Below are positions 17,890 to 26,216 of a stretch of 64,000 nucleotides of DNA, piece after piece. The position numbers and the translations under genes were made by a program. How positions within the stretch are numbered: position 1 is the first letter of the stretch; each line of letters opens with the position of its first letter. Source of the DNA: Chitinophaga sp. LS1. GTDB lineage: Bacteria; Bacteroidota; Bacteroidia; Chitinophagales; Chitinophagaceae. The notes below the pieces were generated by a model. It was not told where the DNA came from. It worked only from the letters and a program-made list of their open reading frames with translations, and did no database searches. The stretch spans positions 6,326,501 to 6,390,500 of the forward strand of contig NZ_CP128362.1 of NCBI RefSeq assembly GCF_034274695.1, given 5' to 3'.

Positions 17890-18065
17890 TCGTGATTATT
17901 AGATTCGCTTTATCTCCAAATTTGATGCCATTGAAGACTGGCGTTGATTTTAATGCAAAGTAAGATAATATTTAGATGCGGGAGACTGTCAATATGAAAA
18001 TACTTGTTCAGATGTGTATAACTCTGTGAACTTGTATAGATAAGGGTTTGGGGCGGTGTAAAGAA

Positions 18066-18098
18066 AATCCGGAACTGGAAAATAGTCAGTTCCGGATT
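18066..18098 (-). terminator. Terminator of the SDR gene
   Basis: AATCCGGAACTG / CAGTTCCGGATT perfect 12-bp stem followed by TTCTTT on the minus strand. Confidence 0.85.
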
Positions 18099-18107
18099 GA
18101 ATGTCAA

Positions 18108-18920
18108 TTATTTTAAAGGAGAATTTGGTTCTTTCTTAAAGTGGTTGTACACCATTCCATCCAGGAATCCGGGTAGTAGTTTACTCAGTAACACGGTCAG
18201 TTTTCCCTGTCCTGTCAATACCAATGTACGTTTACGTTTAGCAATCGATTTATTGATAGCTGAAGCAACGGCTTCGGCGGTCATGAGTTTTCCTTCATCA
18301 AGGGGTGTTTCGCCCTGTACGTTACCTTTTTCGTTCAGTGCCGTGTTGCGGATATTGGAGGCAGTAAAGCCCGGGCATACCCACATTACGTTTACGCCTG
18401 TATGCAGGAGTTCTGTTCTCAGCGATTCCAGGAAGCCCTGCATGGCGAACTTGCTGGCAGAGTAACCGGTTCTGCCGGGAAGGCCACGGTAACCGGCGAT
18501 GGAAGATACGCCGACGATGGTTCCTTTATTTTCGAGGATGGAAGGTAATGCATAATTTGTACAATACACGGTTCCCCAGAAATTGATATCCATTAGTTGT
18601 TTTAACACAGACAAATTGACACCATTGAAGAGGGCGCGCATAGAGATACCTGCATTGTTGATGAGGATATCTATTTTACCGAAATGGGCAATAGTTTGTC
18701 CAATAAAAGCTTTACAATCATCCTCTTTACTGACATCGGCGACATAGGTAAACAGGGCATTTGTTTTCAGCTCATCGTTTAAGGCCTGCAGGGCGTCCTG
18801 CTTGCGGCCACATACGGCGACTTTGGCGCCGGAGCGAAGGAGGTCAATTGCGATGGCTTTTCCTATACCGGAAGTTCCGCCGGTGATAACGGCTACTTTG
18901 TTTTCGAAAGGTTGTTGCAT
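18108..18920 (-). CDS. SDR family oxidoreductase
   Basis: 270 residues. The classical short-chain dehydrogenase signature is complete: TGGTSGIG for the dinucleotide (about residues 14-21), NNAGIS, the catalytic Ser in GVSSIAG and the YSASK tetrad (Tyr-x-x-x-Lys). The C-terminal extension (about 195-270) contains many Lys/Arg and a hydrophobic stretch VLLSKLLPGFLDGMVY, like SDRs that contact membranes or act on lipids. An NADP-dependent reduction is likely; the substrate is unknown. Single gene with its own terminator, directly upstream of the tRNA-Lys region. Confidence 0.9.
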   Translation of the reverse strand: MQQPFENKVAVITGGTSGIGKAIAIDLLRSGAKVAVCGRKQDALQALNDELKTNALFTYVADVSKEDDCKAFIGQTIAHFGKIDILINNAGISMRALFNGVNLSVLKQLMDINFWGTVYCTNYALPSILENKGTIVGVSSIAGYRGLPGRTGYSASKFAMQGFLESLRTELLHTGVNVMWVCPGFTASNIRNTALNEKGNVQGETPLDEGKLMTAEAVASAINKSIAKRKRTLVLTGQGKLTVLLSKLLPGFLDGMVYNHFKKEPNSPLK

Positions 18921-19030
18921 TAGAAATTTTTAGCAATCACAAAAATAAGTGGGATATTGGATAATATGAGATTTTGTTTGTGAAGAGCGGGTAAAATTGT
19001 GAGTATGTTTTAAAAAAAGTTGTCAAAAAG

Positions 19031-19060
19031 TTGGGAGATATTAAATAATTCCTATCTTTG
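19031..19060 (+). promoter_or_regulatory. Promoter of tRNA-Lys
   Basis: TTG at 19031-19033, 19-bp spacer and TATCTTTG at 19053-19060, matching the Bacteroidota -33/-7 consensus; the tRNA begins 25 bp later. Confidence 0.75.
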
Positions 19061-19084
19061 CACTCCCAATAACGAACGGGGTAT

Positions 19085-19157
19085 GATTCCGTAGCTCAGT
19101 TGGTAGAGCAATACACTTTTAATGTATGGGTCTTGGGTTCGAGTCCCAACGGGATCA
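19085..19157 (+). tRNA. tRNA-Lys (anticodon TTT)
   Basis: Full cloverleaf: acceptor GATTCCG/CGGGATC, D-arm GCTC...GAGC, anticodon stem ATACA/TGTAT around CTTTTAA, T-arm TTGGG-TTCGAGT-CCCAA and discriminator A. CCA is not encoded. A terminator hairpin follows. Confidence 0.97.
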
Positions 19158-19275
19158 CAGGAATTAAAAAAGCCTCAGGTTCAAGGACTTGGGGCTTTTT
19201 TAATTTTATAAGATTTGCATAACGGATTCATTATCAACCTCGATTAGGTTCAAGTCCCAATAGGGAGTTTGTCAA
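19120..19275 (+). repeat. Left copy of a diverged tRNA-end direct repeat
   Basis: The 3' half of tRNA-Lys, its terminator with loop GTTCAAGgACTTGG, and a second T-arm-like fragment (aggttcaagtcccaatagg, near 19250) recur in the same order at 22476-22620. The two copies frame the patch described in the findings. Confidence 0.45.
19164..19203 (+). terminator. Terminator after tRNA-Lys
   Basis: TTAAAAAAGCCtCAgGT / ACTTGGGGCTTTTTTAA stem with two G-T pairs, then TTTTAA. Confidence 0.85.
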
Positions 19276-19507
19276 CCACAAGCCTCAATAATTTATTATC
19301 TGGTAGCAATTCTTCAAATAGACTCGTTTCGTGTGTTACGCTTGTTCTATGGCGAGGATCACGCGCACGGCCATAACCATAAATATTACAGTCAAACTCC
19401 TCCAATAACTCTGTTATACAAATTATAGATCTTTAGAAATTTTGTAAATTTATAACGTGGACAATTGGGCTTAATCATATTTAGAATGTTATTGAATTTG
19501 ACTATAG

Positions 19508-19780
19508 TTATGTGACATTCTCCTTTGCATATTAAGTACAAGTGAAAAGGCCTTTTCTGGAAATCCAGTAAAGGCTCTTTCAGCTGTAATTACTACAAGA
19601 TCATCTGAAGGAAATCAGGGGCTAAGCAATTGAATCTATACAGCGGTTTCACCAGGTGCTCCAGGAATAGCATTGGCACACGAACTAGGGGACACTTTTC
19701 AATTAGGAGATAATTTTCCTCAATCTACAGGTGGATTTAATGGATTATCCACCTGGAGGTCTTATCAGTTCAGAGGTTGA
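19508..19780 (+). pseudogene. Broken zinc-metallopeptidase-like fragment
   Basis: The frame from about 19508 reads AFSGNPVKALSAVITTRSSE, then GNQGLSN, an in-frame TGA, and then SPGAPGIALAHELGDTFQLG and a C-terminus SYQFRG-stop. ALAHELGDTF resembles the HExxH helix of metallopeptidases, but the second histidine is Asp, so it would be inactive. There is no start codon with a plausible N-terminus. It looks like the C-terminal remnant of a larger protein, perhaps a polymorphic toxin tip. This is inference; a coincidental open frame is possible. Confidence 0.45.
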
Positions 19781-19800
19781 CGAAATATGGAATAAAGCTC

Positions 19801-20475
19801 ATGATAAATAGAAAATTTAAGCTCATAGTAATTACATTATTGTTTATCTGCCAAATTGTAAAAGGGCAGTCCAATACGGATGTATTGAAAAAATATGTGG
19901 TTTTTACTTTTGAAGTATCGCATAAAGATGCCAAACTCAAAGAATATTATTATTGGATAACACCACAAGATTCTGTAACGAAAAAAAATGCGTTTGAAGT
20001 TTTTCCATTATATACAGAAGAATATTCTAAAGATATTTTGGATAGATGTAAATCAGGTGGCATGATAGATATATTTTCTGCTTCCAATGCAACGAATTTT
20101 GATTTTGACGATAATTATAAATCGCAAGTAACAAATCTACTTTCAATAATAAGTGTCAACAAAATTGAGGTTCAAATCTTTAAAAAGAAGTGGGACAAAA
20201 ATGGAGATGAAATGGTTATAAGGGTTTATGCTACCCCTATTAATGGCACATTTTGTAATTGTTTACAGAACCATGGAAAGGTTACTTATGGTTTTAAGGG
20301 GATAGTTTATTTACCCGTGATGTCCTTTAGTTATGATATGAATTTTTCGAATAGTAAAAATGAAAAAACAGTTAAATATGTTGATTATAGTTATGTTGAA
20401 TACTCCAGTCATTATCCTATAAATATTCATGGTAATTCAAATATTCGTGTTAAAGGAAGTATTGAGCTTTACTGA
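19801..20475 (+). CDS. Secreted hypothetical protein in an A/T-rich patch
   Basis: 224 residues from the ATG at 19801; the frame is open eight codons upstream. A clear signal peptide (MINRKFKLIVITLLFICQIV, ending KGQ) is followed by a mixed alpha/beta domain with many aromatic and charged residues and two nearby cysteines (FCNCLQNHG). I recognise no family. Codons are strongly A/T-ending, unlike the neighbouring core genes, which suggests acquisition. It starts 20 bp after the broken metallopeptidase-like frame, the arrangement of an immunity gene after a toxin C-terminus. That role is only a guess. Confidence 0.65.
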   Translation: MINRKFKLIVITLLFICQIVKGQSNTDVLKKYVVFTFEVSHKDAKLKEYYYWITPQDSVTKKNAFEVFPLYTEEYSKDILDRCKSGGMIDIFSASNATNFDFDDNYKSQVTNLLSIISVNKIEVQIFKKKWDKNGDEMVIRVYATPINGTFCNCLQNHGKVTYGFKGIVYLPVMSFSYDMNFSNSKNEKTVKYVDYSYVEYSSHYPINIHGNSNIRVKGSIELY

Positions 20476-20671
20476 GCTGTCGGGCAATCCAAATTGATTG
20501 CATAAAGTAGCATAAAAGTTATATAATTAGTCAATTTCTACAATAAGTTACCCACTGATGATTCATGAAATTACCTTCATTGCTTTTGATGAGCGTCGAA
20601 TTTAGGAGACTTAATTACAATTACATCTATCGGGTAGATTATGGTATAAACAGTTTAAGAAATGATTATAA

Positions 20672-20896
20672 CTATTTGATTAACATATACTTTAAATCGG
20701 ACAGCATCTTCAAATGTTCATAAAACCGGTTCGAGAATTGTCCAACTGGGTTCACCAACCCCGACTTCTTGAGAATAGTCTCAAAAGGTCGGGGTTCTTC
20801 TTTCTCTGAAGTGCCCGTCAGTTCTGCAACGAGAGCTTTCTCAGTTGTAGCTGAAAACCATTGCTCATCTGTAAGATATTCTCGTCTGGTTGCCAT
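20672..20896 (-). CDS. Doubtful small protein
   Basis: 74 residues beginning MATRREYLTDEQWFSA, with a charged middle and ENFYEHLKML-like end (NRFYEHLKMLSDL). Amino-acid use is plausible for a small cytosolic protein, but I recognise no family. The frame contains a strong dyad, ACCCCGACC...GGTCGGGGT-like (20758-20797), which argues for a structured intergenic element instead. Low confidence. Confidence 0.3.
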   Translation of the reverse strand: MATRREYLTDEQWFSATTEKALVAELTGTSEKEEPRPFETILKKSGLVNPVGQFSNRFYEHLKMLSDLKYMLIK

Positions 20897-20970
20897 ATAG
20901 CAAAGATCTGAATATTTTATCCATACTTACTATTTATGAAATGAACTCTAATTAATAATAGATGAATTGT

Positions 20971-21011
20971 AATAGCGATGGTATGTAACTTAATTAAATC
21001 ACATCGCTATT
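20971..21011 (-). terminator. Hairpin downstream of the M50/TPR gene
   Basis: Perfect 10-bp arms AATAGCGATG and CATCGCTATT separated by 21 nt, 25 bp after the stop. The U-tract is weak, so it may act as an RNA-stabilising end. Confidence 0.5.
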
Positions 21012-21036
21012 TATAAATATTTCCGTTGAATCTAAA

Positions 21037-22206
21037 TCACTTCAACCCGCATTGGTTTTCAGCTTCTTTAATGAGTTCATCTATCATTTGTGTGCCAGGG
21101 TTTAGCTCTTTCGCTTTAATAAACTGTTTTAGGGCGTCATGATATTGCCCCATTTTGTTATAATATACACCTAGCGCTGAGAACGTATCGGAATTATCAG
21201 GATCAAGCGATAAGGCATGCTTGATATCCAGCAGACCTTCTTCATTGAATCCCAGTTCGATTTTAGTAAGCCCTCTGTAATTGAAGGAATATGTAAAATT
21301 ACTATCCACCGCGATTGCCTTATCGAAAAGTACAAGTCCCTCTTCGAACCGTTTGAGTGCAACAAGTGTTAACCCTTTATTATTCAGCGAATACTTATTT
21401 GCAGGATCCAATTCGAGAGATTGGTCGTATAGTTCAATCGCTTTATCGCGAAAGCCCAGCATTGAATAAGCCAGTGCCATATTCGATAAATCAGCTGATT
21501 TCAGTTGCCATTTCTGAACAAATTCATCAGACAATTCTTTAGCTTTCAGATAGTTTTGGCTTTGTATATATGCACTGATGGCTAAACGATACATGTACTC
21601 ACTTTTGCTTGATGAAAGTCCTTCCTCAAGCAAAATAGCTGCCTCTGCATATCTTTTCTTATGATATAATTTTGTTCCGGTCGAAATCTTCACCCAATTA
21701 TGGGAAATAAGCATTTTCAAAAGGTAACCATCATTGAATGTGATGTGACCATTCGCAAGTCTTATAGGAATGGGGTTTGGGTATAAATTTACATAAGCAT
21801 CCAATAATGCGGATGACATGAACAAAATAAAAAATAATTTGAAAAAGCCCTCTATATTATCATCAAATGTGAAATAAACAGCAACCCCGCCGATAATAAA
21901 AGACGCAAGTGGTCCGGCCAATGTGTAAATGATCTGCTGAATTCTGGGGATCTCTGATGCTGATGGAATACATAATCCTCCTCTCCACTTAAACGGATTA
22001 TAACGAACAAAGAAGGTAAATTTACCCATCGTTAGTTTGAAACATTGATCTGCATCGCCATAAGATCCCAGATAAATCGTTACTGCCTTTCTGGTTAGCA
22101 GCATTGCAGGGATAGCATGCCCCAGTTCATGACATAATATTGTTACAGGTCTTATTACTAACAGCACGGAAATTATAGTAAACAGGATCGGAAGGAAATA
22201 TTCCAT
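21037..22206 (-). CDS. M50-type site-2-protease-like membrane protein fused to TPRs
   Basis: 389 residues. The first helix carries CHELGHA (His26-Glu27-x-x-His30), the zinc motif of M50 intramembrane proteases. Two or three further helices follow (LAGPLASFIIGGVAVYF and FFILFMSSALLDAYVNLYP), and NLYPNP followed by NDG resembles the second metal motif N-x-x-P...DG. From about residue 165 to the end are five to six tetratricopeptide repeats (AEAAILLEEGL, AIELYDQSLELDPANK, ALKQFIKAKELNPG). Catalytic residues look intact. A membrane protease with a cytosolic protein-binding scaffold is likely. It lies inside the accessory patch beside tRNA-Lys. Confidence 0.8.
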   Translation of the reverse strand: MEYFLPILFTIISVLLVIRPVTILCHELGHAIPAMLLTRKAVTIYLGSYGDADQCFKLTMGKFTFFVRYNPFKWRGGLCIPSASEIPRIQQIIYTLAGPLASFIIGGVAVYFTFDDNIEGFFKLFFILFMSSALLDAYVNLYPNPIPIRLANGHITFNDGYLLKMLISHNWVKISTGTKLYHKKRYAEAAILLEEGLSSSKSEYMYRLAISAYIQSQNYLKAKELSDEFVQKWQLKSADLSNMALAYSMLGFRDKAIELYDQSLELDPANKYSLNNKGLTLVALKRFEEGLVLFDKAIAVDSNFTYSFNYRGLTKIELGFNEEGLLDIKHALSLDPDNSDTFSALGVYYNKMGQYHDALKQFIKAKELNPGTQMIDELIKEAENQCGLK

Positions 22207-22475
22207 ATAGCACGCAAAAGTATTTTAGGTAAAGGGATCTGTAAAAGTAGCTTTTTATGCTTTTGCTAATTATCTTTTTCGGAACTATTTAATTATCAAC
22301 TCCCAGCTGTTTATGAAAGATCATTAAACAACATAGTAGGTGGCAATTAGGAGTGTTTCCAAACTGTAAATTTTAATAGACGTACTTATATATACCAAGG
22401 GAAGCGCATCGAACTTTTACCATATTAATTTAACTCATTAATATCGAATTAGGACTATTGACGCTAATTGATCAA

Positions 22476-22620
22476 CAATCTGGTTCACGTTTCCGGTACC
22501 TGAGATCACCAAAATCAGAAAGCTTCAAGTTCAAGAACTTGGAGCTTTCTGATTTTTGGAGCTTTCATCCACATTATTTATTATCACCCTTTAGCGAGGT
22601 TCGAGTCTCATTGGAGTGTT
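22476..22620 (+). repeat. Right copy of the diverged tRNA-end direct repeat
   Basis: The order tRNA 3'-like end, GATCACC, hairpin with AAGTTCAAGAACTTGG loop region, TTATTATCACC and T-arm-like fragment parallels 19120-19275. Identity is patchy, with blocks of 8-14 bases. Confidence 0.4.
22511..22556. terminator. Very long symmetrical hairpin
   Basis: Arms AAAATCAGAAAGCT-t-CAAGTTC and GAACTTG-g-AGCTTTCTGATTTT pair over about 22 bp with one G-T pair. T-tracts lie on both strands, so it can work as a bidirectional terminator. It resembles the tRNA-Lys terminator in its inner part. Confidence 0.7.
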
Positions 22621-22958
22621 AACTGAGAATAATATTAGAACAATATTCCATTATTTTTCATGATCATTGGCAACAGTTATTTTTGTAATGAGGCATATAA
22701 GCTAATAAGTATACACTTCCCGGCATTCCGGAATAGATATTTATAGGCTTTATCTTTGCCGCTGTATTTATTGATGCCATCAGGTTTACAGTATTACTTT
22801 CCAATCCTGGTATTTCCAAAACCGGTTCAGTCATATCATTTACATACACTCATTTTCCAACCGGAAACTACCAGCTGAACATGGTTCCATTCTTTATTTT
22901 GAATGAGTTGAAGGCGTTTGGGTAAGCTCCACTTATTTATACTATTATCAGATGTCGT

Positions 22959-24230
22959 CTATTTTGCGTGCTGCAAAAAATCGACAATCAATTCGGTGAG
23001 TTGTTCAGGTTGTTCCTGTTGCAACCAGTGACCCGCACCTGCAATGATGTGAAAGCTTTGCATTTTTGTACAGGCCTTGCGCTGCATCTGTTCTAATGCG
23101 CCTGGCGGACGAAATGTTGCCCAGTCAGCGACCCCTGAAATAAAGCAGGAGGGTACATCTATGGTGTGACCCGAAAAAAGTTCGAGGTCAGACCTATTTA
23201 ATCCGCTCGTGGTACAACGGTACCAGTTTAATCCGCCCTGGAAACCGGTACGTTTAAACTCCTGGGTATAGAAATCTATTTCATTATCCGGAAGCCATTT
23301 ACAAGCGTCTATTTCATTCTGTGACGGCATGTAGGGAGCAACTGACTCCGGCATTGTTTTATCCAGATCCAGCACATAATAAGTAGGCTGCCTGGCGAAT
23401 TCTTCTGCCGTGCCCGAGGTAAGGGCAAATGGTTTATTCTGACTCCAGTCTGCACTCTTTACGTGAAAGTAAGCCCGCTGAAAATCACGCAGGCCATGTT
23501 TGCTATTCAGCATATCATCATTGGCGCTGCGTGATGAGAAATAGGTGGTACTGTCCTTACGGGGTCTTGGCAGTGATGCAAGGGGATCTTTAGCAGGTGC
23601 CAATGGTTGTAGATTCGGTGAAGCTTGTCCTTCAACACCAAAAGGTAAAGGTGGCACTCCACCGAAGGGACAACTTAAAATAACAACTGACCGGAAAAAA
23701 TCAGGTCTGACAAGAGCGCAATACGCTGCCACTGTCGAACCCACATCGTGTCCCACTATAGCGGAAACAGAATTGTGCCCCATAGCCATCATCAGACCGA
23801 GGGCATCACGGGAAAGTTCATGGGTCCTGAAAGAGGCATAATTTCCATCAAAACTATTGTCAGATCCCGTTGTGCGGCCATATCCACGCAGATCAGGGGC
23901 GATCACATGGTAACCCGCAGCTGCCAATGGCAGCATCACTTTCCGCCAACTGTAGGCAAGTTCCGGAAATCCGTGCAGCAGTAGTAGAGCAGGGCGCTTT
24001 GGTGTCTCAAAACCGGCTTCCAGTACATGCACTGTCAGGCCGTTGACTCCGGGAACATACCGCTCGCGTATGCCTGCCGGTAGTTCCATGTCCTTTAATT
24101 GATCTTGTGTTTTCATAGAATTTATTTTTATTGGATTTGGTCTTTTTCCTGCCAAGCCCTCCAAAGGGCGGATCAAAACCGCTCCTAAGGCAGTAAGCGC
24201 TGTGTTTATTACAAAGTTTCTGCGTTTCAT
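22959..24230 (-). CDS. Exported alpha/beta hydrolase, epoxide hydrolase-like
   Basis: 423 residues from the ATG at 24230; the longer frame upstream would overlap the operator region. The N-terminus MKRRNFVINTALTALG looks like a twin-arginine signal. The alpha/beta hydrolase fold shows the oxyanion loop LLHGFPELAYSW, a GHDVGS nucleophile elbow (Asp, as in epoxide hydrolases and haloalkane dehalogenases) and the histidine in AGAGHWLQQEQPE. The cap region is long. Epoxide hydrolase activity is the best guess; a dehalogenase is possible. It lies 96 bp downstream of a TetR gene on the same strand, with a TetR-like operator in the gap, so its expression is probably induced by a substrate-like ligand. 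Confidence 0.88.
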   Translation of the reverse strand: MKRRNFVINTALTALGAVLIRPLEGLAGKRPNPIKINSMKTQDQLKDMELPAGIRERYVPGVNGLTVHVLEAGFETPKRPALLLLHGFPELAYSWRKVMLPLAAAGYHVIAPDLRGYGRTTGSDNSFDGNYASFRTHELSRDALGLMMAMGHNSVSAIVGHDVGSTVAAYCALVRPDFFRSVVILSCPFGGVPPLPFGVEGQASPNLQPLAPAKDPLASLPRPRKDSTTYFSSRSANDDMLNSKHGLRDFQRAYFHVKSADWSQNKPFALTSGTAEEFARQPTYYVLDLDKTMPESVAPYMPSQNEIDACKWLPDNEIDFYTQEFKRTGFQGGLNWYRCTTSGLNRSDLELFSGHTIDVPSCFISGVADWATFRPPGALEQMQRKACTKMQSFHIIAGAGHWLQQEQPEQLTELIVDFLQHAK

Positions 24231-24250
24231 AGTTTCATATATGGCTTTTA

Positions 24251-24275
24251 TTAAAAGACTTTTTGGTCTAATTTT
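24251..24275 (-). promoter_or_regulatory. Operator-like dyad before the hydrolase gene
   Basis: AGACT-tttt-GGTCT inside TTAAAAGACT...TCTAATTTTA. It has the same half-sites and 4-nt spacer as the dyad before the TetR gene and lies about 20 bp upstream of the hydrolase start. Confidence 0.6.
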
Positions 24276-24326
24276 AATTAAAAAAAATGGTTTGCATGAT
24301 TTCATCATTTAAACCATATAGTTCAT

Positions 24327-24932
24327 TTAAGCTTGCTTGATCTCAAAAGATTTTAACTCAGATTTAAGCATCTTTATGACTGTGCGCATCGGCTTAACAC
24401 TATCGGTTACTCTCGAAACCAAAGTTGCCCCTTCCAGCATTACCAGTACTTTTAAACAATACTCTTCGGGCTTCAGTTTATCTGATAATTCTCCGTTTGC
24501 TATACCTTTTTTTAAAATATCAATAAAAAGTGTCAAAGAGCCTTCGATCATTGCCTTTACCTTTTTTTTGACTGTTGGATTTGTGTTATCCGAGTCTACA
24601 CCGAAATTTAAAATGGGGCATCCGCCTTCTATAAAAGGAACCAACGGATTTTCACGAAGATCTAAGAACGCAAACAGCTTTTTAACCGCTGTTTTTTCTT
24701 TTGATATAACGGAATAAGTTTTAGCCGAGACTTTACTGAAAATGAAATCTACAGTAGCGATAGAAATTGCCTCTTTGTTTTCAAAATTCCCATATATGCC
24801 TCCTTTGGCCATCTTTGTGGCCGCCAGTATATCATCTATAGTCGTCCCCGCTATCCCTTTCGAATTGAATATGGGTGCCGATTGTTCTATGATAAACTGC
24901 TTAGTTCTTTCCGCTTTCCCTTTTATGTTCAT
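24327..24932 (-). CDS. TetR/AcrR family regulator
   Basis: 201 residues. The N-terminal helix-turn-helix is typical (TKQFIIEQSAPIFNSKGIAGT, then IDDILAATKMAKGGIYGNFENKE, cited as its opening motifs). The C-terminal ligand-binding domain is helical (about 55-200). Such proteins repress nearby genes and are released by a small molecule. The gene precedes the epoxide-hydrolase-like gene, and matching dyads lie upstream of both, so it probably represses itself and the hydrolase. The 3' flank repeats the end sequence GCTTAAATGA as GTTTAAATGA 18 bp further on, with the stop inside the first copy. Confidence 0.92.
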   Translation of the reverse strand: MNIKGKAERTKQFIIEQSAPIFNSKGIAGTTIDDILAATKMAKGGIYGNFENKEAISIATVDFIFSKVSAKTYSVISKEKTAVKKLFAFLDLRENPLVPFIEGGCPILNFGVDSDNTNPTVKKKVKAMIEGSLTLFIDILKKGIANGELSDKLKPEEYCLKVLVMLEGATLVSRVTDSVKPMRTVIKMLKSELKSFEIKQA

Positions 24933-24952
24933 CGTTTATTTTTGATGATTCA

Positions 24953-24976
24953 AATTTAGACTAAATAGTCTAAATT
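24953..24976 (-). promoter_or_regulatory. Operator-like palindrome before the TetR gene
   Basis: Perfect 10-bp arms AATTTAGACT and AGTCTAAATT around AAAT, 21 bp upstream of the TetR start. Fits a dimeric TetR site and autoregulation. Confidence 0.75.
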
Positions 24977-25215
24977 AAAAAATAAATAAAATTTCAGCAA
25001 AATTATGACAATGCTCAAACCAATATCAGAACTATCATGAGGACCTTTCTTCAAATCTACACTTCATAAATACATAATATCCATCTAACCGATATCCTGA
25101 TGGGTCAGCTTATAAGTCTTCAGGTCGATTAATAGAAAACATTAGAGGTATACACCCAGTACAAAAAACACTAAGATATTTACCGTATATTCAATTTAAC
25201 AACTCTTAAAATGCC

Positions 25216-26052
25216 ATGCACGTTACCTCTCTTCGCACAACGCAGCCTGCTAACAGAGCTTCGGCCAATAATACCTCTTCTGCAGGTATTTCCCGGCCTG
25301 CTGCAACGGTAAATAAGCCTGTAGTACAGCTCACAAAAAGCCTTACATATGCAGTAAGCCCTGAAGCCGTGGTCAGCGCCTCCGCTAAGTCCAGGTGGAT
25401 GATGGTACAGGGCCTGCAACAGCTGGGCTATCCTGATTGGCACCTCACCATCTTCCCTATTAACCAGGAAAAATGGAGCCATAGCTTTCAATTGCCTGCC
25501 AATGGTAACCGTCCCGTACAGAAATGGATGCTATACGACGAATTTCACTTTACCAATCGCGAAGGCGACCACTTCTTCTACACAGATGATTGTGTCCCCC
25601 TGAAAAGCAGCATGGAATCAAGAGGCAAAAGCCCTGCATGGGAGCTACAGGATAAATGGACCTGGGCTAACTGGATTTGTCATCAGTATTTCAATGTAAA
25701 CTATAACGCGTTACAGCAATATGTACAAGAACGTCCCAAGGCTGAACAGGAAGAAGCAAAAAAAAAGAAAGCAGAAGAGCAATTCCAGCAAAACCTGTGG
25801 GAGCTCTATAAAGATTCTGTCAGGCGCTTTCCTGAATGGCATGAAAAAGAGAAGCTGGACGTGTATAGCTGGACAAAGCTAATCCAAGACGGCTACCGGG
25901 GCACTGATGAACAATTTAAACTACAGATAGCTGAGGAAGTCAAAGGAATTCCTTATCCGACCCAGGAGAGAGTATGGGTCGATAATGAAAAAGGATATGG
26001 ATATGAGACGCCCCAGCATGAAAAATCTCCCAACTCTTCAGGTTTGATATAA
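25216..26052 (+). CDS. Hypothetical protein, unrecognised
   Basis: 278 residues, no signal peptide or membrane segment. A low-complexity Ser/Thr/Ala/Asn start (about 1-45) leads to a Trp-rich globular part (QQLGYPDWHLTIFPINQEKW, then YDEFHFTNREGDHFFYTDD and WANWICHQYFNVNYN). A charged helix KAEQEEAKKKKAEEQFQQNL (about 176-195) looks like a coiled coil, followed by a Trp/Pro-rich tail. The His/Asp-rich middle could bind metal. I know no family for it. It lies 165 bp upstream of the membrane protein and kinase operon on the same strand, so it may or may not belong with them. Confidence 0.65.
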   Translation: MHVTSLRTTQPANRASANNTSSAGISRPAATVNKPVVQLTKSLTYAVSPEAVVSASAKSRWMMVQGLQQLGYPDWHLTIFPINQEKWSHSFQLPANGNRPVQKWMLYDEFHFTNREGDHFFYTDDCVPLKSSMESRGKSPAWELQDKWTWANWICHQYFNVNYNALQQYVQERPKAEQEEAKKKKAEEQFQQNLWELYKDSVRRFPEWHEKEKLDVYSWTKLIQDGYRGTDEQFKLQIAEEVKGIPYPTQERVWVDNEKGYGYETPQHEKSPNSSGLI

Positions 26053-26216
26053 AGCGCACTGTAAATAAATGCTTAGTCCCGGGACGATCAACCTGTAGCA
26101 TTTCGAACACAAAATTCAACCCGGGGAAAATACCCCTCCCCCATGTCTTTTTTCACCTTTTCGCGCAACAGTGTAATGTGTAGCTTGCAAGCATAACCTC
26201 AATAACTACTGAATCT

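Larger units (their letters stand above)
20476..21036. other. Low-complexity A/T-rich intergenic stretch
   Basis: 560 bp with one doubtful minus-strand frame (20672-20896) and two dyads (20758-20797 and 20971-21011). No other gene is evident. Confidence 0.5.
22207..22958. other. Gene-free stretch with tRNA-end relics
   Basis: 750 bp without a convincing gene. It contains a tRNA 3'-end-like sequence (ggttcacgtttccggtacc, near 22481), a very long hairpin (22511-22556) and another T-arm-like fragment (gaggttcgagtctcattgg, near 22588). A 61-codon minus frame at 22664-22849 has no support. Confidence 0.5.

Noticed and set aside
22664..22849. 61-codon minus-strand frame
   Set aside because: No start signal, no family resemblance and A/T-rich non-coding look.
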